Shown here: one piece after another, positions 15,554 to 20,754 of the stretch | How the letters are laid out: each line of letters begins with the position of its first letter | Position numbering within the stretch: position 1 is the stretch's first letter | From: Permianibacter sp036275115 | GTDB lineage: Bacteria > Pseudomonadota > Gammaproteobacteria > Enterobacterales > Permianibacteraceae | Length of the DNA: 20,754 nt | Direction: 5' to 3' | NCBI GenBank assembly: GCA_036275115.1 | Contig: DASUEK010000248.1 | Coordinates: 1 to 20,754, forward strand | The notes under the pieces: model-generated | The model's input: only the letters and a program-made list of their open reading frames with translations | What the model was told of the DNA's origin: nothing | The model's database searches: none | Translations under genes and position numbers: made by a program

Positions 15554-16126
15554 ATGAACACCGAGAAAAGATCGGCACTTCTGCTTATCGACATCCAACA
15601 GTCATTTGAACACAAGCCTTACTGGCAGACCGACGAGCTGCCGGCCTTCCAGCGTAACGTGCTGGCCTTGATTGCCGCCGCCAAGGCCCGAAATGTCCCG
15701 GTCTTGCGTATACTGCACGTCGACCCGGATGGCGAGTTCAGTCTGGCGTCGGGCTGGGTCAAGCCAATGGCATTCCTGCCGGAAGACTGCACCGCCGAGT
15801 TCCACAAATCGGCCCACAACAGTTTCAGCACCACCGGTCTGCAGCGCTGGCTGATTGAGCATGACATCAATCATCTGGTCATCACCGGCATCCGCACCGA
15901 GCAATGCTGCGAAACGACGGCGCGAGTGGCATCGGATCTCGGTTATGCGGTGGACTACGTCACCGAAGCCACGCTGACCTTTGCCATGACCCATCCGGTC
16001 AGCGGTCGCCGGTACAGCACGGCGGAGCTGAAAGCGCACACCGAACTGGTGTTGCATAACCGCTTTGCCCGGATCGCAACCGTTGCCGATTGCCTGCGTG
16101 AATGGCAGGTGGAGCAGGCGGCGTAA
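15554..16126 (+). CDS. Isochorismatase-family cysteine hydrolase
   Basis: This 190-residue protein has the full catalytic triad of the isochorismatase-like hydrolases: D13 in ALLLIDIQ, K85 in FHKSAHNSF, and the nucleophile C118 in GIRTEQCCETTAR. A family-typical turn before the nucleophile, NHLVITGIRT, is also present. Members hydrolyse amides or imides such as nicotinamide, ureidoacrylate or carbamoyl compounds, and isochorismate in a minority. The substrate cannot be fixed here. The ATG at 15554 has GAGGA about eight bases upstream and gives the expected length. The frame remains open far upstream but shows no family sequence there. The regulator gene starts 54 bp downstream on the same strand. 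The pair of cysteine hydrolase and GlxA-type regulator is common in proteobacteria, which suggests that the regulator controls this gene. Confidence 0.92.
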   Translation: MNTEKRSALLLIDIQQSFEHKPYWQTDELPAFQRNVLALIAAAKARNVPVLRILHVDPDGEFSLASGWVKPMAFLPEDCTAEFHKSAHNSFSTTGLQRWLIEHDINHLVITGIRTEQCCETTARVASDLGYAVDYVTEATLTFAMTHPVSGRRYSTAELKAHTELVLHNRFARIATVADCLREWQVEQAA

Positions 16127-16142
16127 CTGCGATACAAACGAT

Positions 16143-16168
16143 GGCGGCGCGCTGGCACGGGCGCCGCC
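16143..16168 (+). promoter_or_regulatory. Hairpin next to the regulator gene's SD
   Basis: GGCGGCGC (16143-16150) and GCGCCGCC (16161-16168) form a perfect 8-bp stem with a 10-base loop. The stem ends directly before the SD GGGAG (16169-16173) of the GlxA-type regulator. No T-tract follows, so it is not a terminator. It could stabilise the upstream message or damp translation of the regulator. Confidence 0.45.
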
Positions 16169-16180
16169 GGGAGCGAACGC

Positions 16181-17203
16181 ATGCGCGATGTGTATTTTCT
16201 GATGCTGCCCGGTGTGTTGCTGCTCGACATGGTCGCACCGTGGCAAGCGTTTCGCACCGCCAACACCTTGGCCGGCGCTCAGTTTCGTCTGCATCAGATT
16301 GGTCCTGAATCGTCGCTCGATGTCGGCGAAGGTGTGCACCTCGCGCAGATTGCGCCATTGCCGGCAGCGCTGCCGGAACAGGCCGTGCTGGTGATCCCGG
16401 GCCTGCACATCAGCGGCGCCAAAACCGATCCGCTGACGACGCCGGCCTGCCGGCAGGCCTTGCAGTGGTTGCGGCAAACCCTGCTGCTAACTCCGCTGCT
16501 AACTCCGCAGCAACCCTCGCTGCAAACCCCGCAGCAACCCCCGCAGCCCAGGCACCAATTGGTAGCAGTTTGCGCCGGTGCGCTGGTGGCCGCGCAAGCC
16601 GGTTTGCTGGCGCATCGTCGCTGCACGACCCATCATGATTTGTGTCAACGGCTGGCGCAGATCGAACCGACCGCGCAGGTGTGTGACGATCGCATCTTTG
16701 TTCAGGACGGCAATGTCCACACCAGTGCCGGCGTGACCTCCGGCATGGATCTGGCCCTGTATCTGATCGGCGAATGGTGTGGCCAGGACACGGCGATTGC
16801 AGTTGCCCGTGATCTGGTCGTGTACCTGCGCCGCAGCGGTGACGATCCGCAACTCAGTCCCTGGCTCAGCTGGCGCAACCACATGCAGAGCAAAATCCAT
16901 CGCGTGCAGGATCAGATCTGCCGGCATCCGGAAAAACGCTGGTCGCTGGAGGAGCTGGCTGCGGCGGCGCATTTATCGGTGCGGCACCTGACCCGGGTGT
17001 TTCGTGACACCACGGGCATCAGCCTGCACGAATACCAGCAGCGCATTCGGCTCGATCATGCGCGCCGGTTGTTGCAAGACAGTGGCCATTCGGTCGAACG
17101 GATTGCCGAGCTGACGGGGTATGGCAGCGCCCGCAGCCTGCGCCGGGCGTGGCGCAGCGCGCACGCCGATGCCCCCTCGGCCCAGCGGCGCGCGTCACGT
17201 TGA
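16181..17203 (+). CDS. GlxA-type transcriptional regulator (DJ-1/PfpI plus AraC HTH)
   Basis: This 340-residue protein has an N-terminal DJ-1/PfpI-like domain (about 1-200). The nucleophile-elbow position is C131 (LVAVCAGALVAAQAGLL), followed by the signature DRIFVQDGNVHTSAGVTSGMDLAL. The C-terminal AraC/XylS domain (about 225-330) has two helix-turn-helix units: WSLEELAAAAHLSVRHLTRVFRDTTGISLHEYQQRIRL and ERIAELTGYGSARSLRRAW. Proteins of this group are DNA-binding activators or repressors that sense small nitrogen compounds or aldehydes. The likely target is the adjacent hydrolase gene. Oddly, residues 102-121 just before the elbow strand are a Pro/Gln/Leu/Thr-rich insertion encoded by tandem 12-bp repeats (16484-16543), which relatives lack as far as I know. 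The ATG at 16181 has GGGAG seven bases upstream. Confidence 0.92.
   Translation: MRDVYFLMLPGVLLLDMVAPWQAFRTANTLAGAQFRLHQIGPESSLDVGEGVHLAQIAPLPAALPEQAVLVIPGLHISGAKTDPLTTPACRQALQWLRQTLLLTPLLTPQQPSLQTPQQPPQPRHQLVAVCAGALVAAQAGLLAHRRCTTHHDLCQRLAQIEPTAQVCDDRIFVQDGNVHTSAGVTSGMDLALYLIGEWCGQDTAIAVARDLVVYLRRSGDDPQLSPWLSWRNHMQSKIHRVQDQICRHPEKRWSLEELAAAAHLSVRHLTRVFRDTTGISLHEYQQRIRLDHARRLLQDSGHSVERIAELTGYGSARSLRRAWRSAHADAPSAQRRASR
16484..16543 (+). repeat. Five tandem 12-bp units inside the GlxA-type regulator gene
   Basis: Units 1 and 2 are identical (CTGCTAACTCCG). Units 3-5 are variants (CAGCAACCCTCG, CTGCAAACCCCG, CAGCAACCCCCG). They are codon-aligned and encode LLTP, LLTP, QQPS, LQTP and QQPP. A degenerate unit precedes them (16472-16483). 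Copy-number changes would add or remove four residues without a frameshift. Confidence 0.9.
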
Positions 17204-17302
17204 ATCGGTTGCAGCTCGTCATGCTTGCCGGCAGCGTCACCTGTTCGCTTCGTCACTCTGTCGCGCTGTCACCCGACTGGCGTTTTAAAAAGGATTGCAC
17301 CC

Positions 17303-17578
17303 ATGCTGCAAATGCGACCCAGCTGCGAATGTTGTGACCGGCCGCTACCGGCTGATGAAGCCGGGGCGTTCATCTGTTCGTTTGAATGCACCTTTTGTCA
17401 GTCGTGTGCCGATACGATGCTTGCCGGCATCTGCCCGAACTGCAACGGGCAATTGCTGCCGCGACCAACCCGGGCGCCGGCGCTGTTGCTGCGTTACCCG
17501 GCCAGCAGCGAGCGTGTGTACAAGCCCGCTGGCTGCACCGAAGCCGCCGGCCATCGTCGTGGTGATAACGGACACTGA
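17303..17578 (+). CDS. DUF1272 family zinc-ribbon-like protein
   Basis: This 91-residue protein matches the small DUF1272 family: MRPSCECCDRPLP, then FICSFECTFCQSCADTMLAGICPNC, then a basic segment and YPASSERVYKPAGC. The four or five CxxC-type pairs suggest binding of one or two zinc ions. The family's function is not known. The ATG at 17303 has AAGGA nine bases upstream. An in-frame ATG at 17225 would add residues without conserved cysteines. It lies 99 bp after the regulator gene on the same strand. The last 15 residues (AAGHRRGDNGH region) run beyond the usual family end. Confidence 0.9.
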   Translation: MLQMRPSCECCDRPLPADEAGAFICSFECTFCQSCADTMLAGICPNCNGQLLPRPTRAPALLLRYPASSERVYKPAGCTEAAGHRRGDNGH

Positions 17579-17602
17579 GATCCGGTGGGCGTCATCCATT
17601 CG

Positions 17603-17636
17603 CTTGAGCTCGGCGGCGATCTTGACTAGGCTCAAG
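17603..17636. promoter_or_regulatory. Dyad CTTGAGC...GCTCAAG upstream of the DUF1631-like gene
   Basis: A 7-bp inverted repeat (17603-17609 and 17630-17636) encloses 20 bp that include TTGACT, a near-consensus -35 hexamer at 17622-17627. No good -10 hexamer follows at the expected distance. It may be an operator or a weak promoter region for the downstream pair. Confidence 0.3.
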
Positions 17637-17670
17637 TCTCCTTGTGGTCTCACGCCGGTTTGTTGCGCCA

Positions 17671-19305
17671 ATGCTGGATTTTCCCGCTCGTCTCGACGCA
17701 TTGCTGATACAAGCCGATACCTTGCTGAACGGTCTGCAACGCACACCGCCGCAATCCCGGCACTGGCATCAGCGTTGGTTGACGGCGGCGCTGCGCCGCT
17801 GGTTGCAACAGCAAGCGGATCTCAGCGAGCCCGTGCGTCAGGCGTTGGCGGTGTTGCCGGAACGTCTGGCGCTGGCCTTGGTTGACAGTCCGCGGCCGTG
17901 GCTGCAACAGGTCATTCCCATGCGCCAGCTCGCCGAGTTGGCGGTCAGCACGCTGCGGGGTTTTGATCCGTTCAGCGGCCGTCGCAGTGACAGCCTGCCG
18001 GCGCAGATTGCTGCGTTGCTGCACGCGGCGCAGGACAATGCCGGTGCCGATCAGGCCTGTCTGAAGGTAGGCGAATTGCTGCGCCAACATGCTGCTGACA
18101 TTCGCCCGCTCGAGCAACAGCTGGTCAACAAAGAACGCCAGCAGCGTCAGCAAAGTGATGCTGCGCGCGGTGTTGCCCGCCTGCTGCAGCTGCGGCTCGC
18201 TGATGTCATGCTGCCGCAGTTTGCGCTGCCGTTTTTTGATCAGGAATTGCGCAAGCTGCTGCAAATCCTGCATCTGCAACACGGTGAAGGCAGCACCCAC
18301 TGGGCGCAGGCGATGACGGCGCTCGACAGTGTGATCTGGGCGCTGACCGATACCAACATCGATGCCTTGCGCGCCGCTTACGACAGCCGCATCCAACAGG
18401 CGGTGGCGCACCTACGCGAGCAATTCCGCAATATTCAGCACAATCCCGATGCGCTGGACGATTTTTTCAATGCCTTTGATTTCTATTTGCTGAGCCGATT
18501 TGCCGGCCAGCAACCGGCGATGAGCGTCGAGCCCTGGCAGGATCACCAAGACAGCGACAACGCTTGGGCGCGCACCGATGATGCGTTGCTGAAAGCGCGC
18601 GCGCTGCGCGTCGGTGACTGGGTGGAGTTGACGCTGGAACCGGGCCGGGTGCGGGCGCGCTTGCTCGACAAGGATCTCAGTCGCGGGATTTACCTGTTCT
18701 CCAATCTGTCCGGTTTGCGCGTGGGCCGCTTCACCACGGCTGAACTGACCGAGCGCTTCAATCAGCAGCAGGTCCGGGTGATCGATGCCCGACCGGTGCT
18801 GTTGGCCGCGTTGCCAACCTTGATCGAGGAACTCGAGAACGAGCTGTTGCAGTTGCAACTCGACAGTCAGCATCTGGTCGAGCAGCAACGCCAGCAGGAA
18901 GCCGAGCGCTTGCAACGGCAACTGGAACGGGAACGGGCCGAACAAGCGGCAGCACGTGCCCGCGACGAGGCGGCCCGCGAAGCGCAGGCTCGCGCCGAAG
19001 CCAAAGCGCGCTTGCTGGCCGAATGCCAGCAAGCCTGTCGCCGCTTGCAAGCCGGCGCCTGGATTGAACTGCGCCAGCAAGGTAGTCCGCTGCAGGCACA
19101 ACTCGCCGTCATTCTGAACCGGACTGGCGAGCTGGTGTTTGTCGATCGGCAGGGGCGCAAACTGTTGCAGGCAACGCCGGATCAACTCGCCGAACAAGTG
19201 GCCGAGGCGAGCATTCGCATTCTCGATTATGGCCGCGCACTCGATGACACCTTGCAGCAAATGGTCGCCGAACAACGGCAGAAGAAAGATGCCTGGCAGG
19301 GCTGA
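17671..19305 (+). CDS. DUF1631-like protein with two PilZ-like modules
   Basis: This cytoplasmic protein of 544 residues is mostly helical. It resembles the C-terminal two-thirds of DUF1631 proteins, which are usually 650-800 residues, so this is a short member. An all-helical N-terminal part (about 1-290) is followed by a beta-rich module (about 315-375) with RVGDWVELTLEPGRVRARLLDKD and GIYLFSNLSGLRVG. A charged coiled coil comes next (about 385-445, Gln/Glu/Arg/Ala-rich). A second similar module (about 450-500) contains QAGAWIELRQQGSPLQAQLAVI and ELVFVDRQGRKLL. Neither module has the full PilZ RxxxR and DxSxxG set, so direct c-di-GMP binding is doubtful. A true PilZ protein is encoded 47 bp downstream. 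The start is uncertain: the ATG at 17671 is chosen, and an in-frame GTG at 17644 is possible. Neither has a clear SD. Confidence 0.75.
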   Translation: MLDFPARLDALLIQADTLLNGLQRTPPQSRHWHQRWLTAALRRWLQQQADLSEPVRQALAVLPERLALALVDSPRPWLQQVIPMRQLAELAVSTLRGFDPFSGRRSDSLPAQIAALLHAAQDNAGADQACLKVGELLRQHAADIRPLEQQLVNKERQQRQQSDAARGVARLLQLRLADVMLPQFALPFFDQELRKLLQILHLQHGEGSTHWAQAMTALDSVIWALTDTNIDALRAAYDSRIQQAVAHLREQFRNIQHNPDALDDFFNAFDFYLLSRFAGQQPAMSVEPWQDHQDSDNAWARTDDALLKARALRVGDWVELTLEPGRVRARLLDKDLSRGIYLFSNLSGLRVGRFTTAELTERFNQQQVRVIDARPVLLAALPTLIEELENELLQLQLDSQHLVEQQRQQEAERLQRQLERERAEQAAARARDEAAREAQARAEAKARLLAECQQACRRLQAGAWIELRQQGSPLQAQLAVILNRTGELVFVDRQGRKLLQATPDQLAEQVAEASIRILDYGRALDDTLQQMVAEQRQKKDAWQG

Positions 19306-19352
19306 CGGATGTCGCTGCCAGCCCGTAATGACGAGGCTGTCCGGAGGGCGCC

Positions 19353-19697
19353 ATGACAACCGATGACAAACGCGAGAGTCAGCGCTGGGCGCGCCGTGAG
19401 CGAGCGTATATCCAGCTGTTGTTCGACAACGGTGGCGCGGTGCATGTCCAGACCGAAGACATCTCAGCCGGTGGTTTTCGTGCCGCGTTGGCCGCGCCAC
19501 TGGCCGAAGGCAGCATCCTGCACGTGGTGATAGAACTCAGCTCCAGTCAATCACGCTATTTGCTCGCCGCCGAAGTGCGCTGGTGCCGCGCGCTTGCCGC
19601 GGATCAGTATCATGTCGGCTTTTCCCTGCTCGATGCTCGCGACACCGACTACGCGGCCTGGCAGCAGTTTGCCGGCGCGCTGGACGAGGAGCAGTGA
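19353..19697 (+). CDS. PilZ domain protein (c-di-GMP receptor)
   Basis: This single-domain protein of 114 residues carries both PilZ signatures: an Arg cluster RWARRER at 11-17, matching RxxxR, and D36-I-S38-A-G-G41, matching DxSxxG. The expected later strand, AAEVRWCRALAADQYHVGFSLLD, is also present. These residues normally clamp a c-di-GMP dimer, so binding is likely. Single-domain PilZ proteins act as adaptors controlling motility, type IV pili or polysaccharide export. The ATG at 19353 has GGAGG six bases upstream. It follows the DUF1631-like gene by 47 bp on the same strand, so the two are probably one operon and may act together. A strong terminator follows about 95 bp after the stop. 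Confidence 0.93.
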   Translation: MTTDDKRESQRWARRERAYIQLLFDNGGAVHVQTEDISAGGFRAALAAPLAEGSILHVVIELSSSQSRYLLAAEVRWCRALAADQYHVGFSLLDARDTDYAAWQQFAGALDEEQ

Positions 19698-19791
19698 ATT
19701 TCCGCATGGCAGTAAAAGCAAACCCGATTGGCGAGCTGCATCAGCCACATTTCCCGTGGATTCGGGGCTAACGAGCTAGCTTTCCAACCAG

Positions 19792-19828
19792 AAAAGAAAA
19801 AGGCCCGCTTACCGGGCCTTTTTCTTTT
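19792..19828. terminator. Bidirectional rho-independent terminator
   Basis: A perfect 16-bp stem pairs 19792-19807 with 19813-19828 around the 5-base loop CTTAC. The GC core GGCCCG/CGGGCC is flanked by A-rich sequence on the left and T-rich sequence on the right. It serves both the PilZ gene (+) and the converging outer-membrane protein gene (-). Confidence 0.94.
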
Positions 19829-19892
19829 GCGCGAATGACTCTTGCAAGCGTGTCTATTTGCCAAGTCGTCTGGTGCGCGAGGCCTTGCCAAA

Positions 19893-20543
19893 TTACTTGA
19901 ACGAGAAGCGGAAGTAAGCACCGTAGAAGCGGGTGGAGTAATCCCCGTCGTAGCCATAATCCGTTTCATAGTCGACCTGGTCGCGGTGGTATTCCAGGCC
20001 CAGTCCGAGCATCGGAGTGAAGTTGATCTGCACGGCAAGCAACGTACGAATCACGTCCTCATCACGAGTATCGAGGCTGATGAAGCGATCCGACAGCTCG
20101 GCAATCAATTCGACTTTGCTGCCGGGCTGAAAACGCCAGCCGGCGCGCAGCTGATGACCAACGCCATCTTCCTCATAATCGTCGTCGTCGAAACCGCCAT
20201 CTTCATCTTCGGTGATGCTTTGGCTGGCCAGCGAAATATCGCCATAGACCGCCATCGTTTCCATCGGCGCGAAGCGACCGCCGACACCCGCGGTAAAAAC
20301 GACATCGGTGACGCTGTAGTCGTCATCGAAATCAACGGCAGTGGATTCGAGTGCCAGCGGGAAATAAACATAATCGCCGACCCCGATGCTACCGCGGACA
20401 CGGAAGCGGGCTTCGTCACCGTCATAGTCATCGCTGTCGGCGCCAAACAGGCCGATATCGACGGAGGTAAAGCGCGGACCTTCGGCCTGTGCGATAGATG
20501 CAGTCAGGGCGAACAAGGCGGATGCCAATACAACGTTTCTCAC
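19893..20543 (-). CDS. Acidic outer-membrane beta-barrel protein (YfaZ-like size)
   Basis: The 216-residue precursor starts at GTG 20543, with GGAGAG about four bases upstream. The signal peptide ends SIAQA before EGPRF. The mature chain alternates short beta strands with Asp/Glu-rich loops, notably DSDDYDGDEARF, a run near residues 115-128 (EDEDGGFDDDDYEEDG) and DYETDYGYDGDY. It closes with FYGAYFRFSFK, an aromatic-rich last strand. Ten or so strands are plausible, as in small porins such as YfaZ, but no family is recognised with certainty. The very acidic loops would lie outside the cell and could bind divalent cations, which is inference. An in-frame upstream ATG (20648) would bury the signal peptide, so it is rejected. 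It is similar in style to the acidic barrel at 10832-11443 but not an obvious duplicate. Confidence 0.82.
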   Translation of the reverse strand: MRNVVLASALFALTASIAQAEGPRFTSVDIGLFGADSDDYDGDEARFRVRGSIGVGDYVYFPLALESTAVDFDDDYSVTDVVFTAGVGGRFAPMETMAVYGDISLASQSITEDEDGGFDDDDYEEDGVGHQLRAGWRFQPGSKVELIAELSDRFISLDTRDEDVIRTLLAVQINFTPMLGLGLEYHRDQVDYETDYGYDGDYSTRFYGAYFRFSFK

Positions 20544-20674
20544 GATCTCTCCATAATCCAGATTGGCCCGCAGGACGGGGCGGCGCATGGTAACGAGTTT
20601 TGCCTGCGCCGACCAGTTGTCGCGGCCAAACGGCTGTGATTCCGGCACTGCGGTGGCAGTTGGTCGCGTCCGCC

Positions 20675-20754
20675 TCAGGGCTTGGGTGTTACGCAGCCGA
20701 CGTACTGCTCGCTGAGGGTTTGCAGCGGGGCGCGCTCCGCGAACGTTTCCGGGG
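20675..20754 (-). CDS. C-terminal end of an unidentified protein (partial)
   Basis: The minus strand is open from the right window edge to a TGA at 20675-20677. It encodes 25 residues (ending LSEQYVGCVTPKP) with codon choice like that of its neighbours. The start lies outside the window. The segment is too short to recognise a family and could be a chance frame. Confidence 0.35.
   Translation of the reverse strand, partial: PETFAERAPLQTLSEQYVGCVTPKP

Noticed and set aside
17619..17650. A sigma-70 promoter starting with TTGACT
   Set aside because: No acceptable -10 hexamer lies 16-18 bp downstream, so only the dyad was recorded.

Overview
The window looks like chromosomal DNA from a free-living gammaproteobacterium. 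It is GC-rich and densely coded, with mostly strong Shine-Dalgarno (SD) sequences. It carries miaE, a YchJ-family gene, a TgpA-type transglutaminase, a TonB-dependent receptor, small outer-membrane beta-barrels and a DUF1631/PilZ pair. Species cannot be fixed from sequence alone. I see no rRNA, tRNA, CRISPR array, IS element or phage gene.

Left part (1-6500). The 3' part of a transglutaminase/DUF4129 membrane protein and miaE read rightward and end at a symmetrical terminator (1540-1576). Facing them is a leftward block: a ferredoxin-NADP reductase-like flavoprotein, a CPA2 cation/proton antiporter with RCK domains, a DUF523-DUF1722 protein and a FabG-like dehydrogenase. The flavoprotein start lies in one arm of a long imperfect inverted repeat (6411-6504).

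Middle (6600-11450). A secreted protein with two choice-anchor H-like repeats and a GlyGly-CTERM-like C-terminus reads rightward. After a terminator, the next genes read leftward: a bacterial PH-domain membrane protein, a SAM methyltransferase, a stub of a PhzF-family gene in otherwise non-coding DNA, a YchJ-family protein and a small acidic beta-barrel.

Right part (11600-20754). A TonB-dependent receptor and an uncharacterised ATP-grasp-like protein read leftward. Diverging from them is a rightward run: an isochorismatase-family hydrolase with a GlxA-type regulator (probably one unit), a DUF1272 zinc-ribbon protein, a DUF1631-like protein and a single-domain PilZ protein. The last two form a plausible c-di-GMP-related pair. 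A 16-bp-stem terminator separates them from a leftward acidic outer-membrane protein, followed by the likely tail of another leftward gene at the window edge.

I see no clear multi-gene novel system. The most unusual items are the inverted repeat over the flavoprotein translation start, the ATP-grasp-like protein, the choice-anchor protein with an extended sorting tail, the PhzF stub, and several short phased repeats (18-, 13-, 12- and 6-bp periods).
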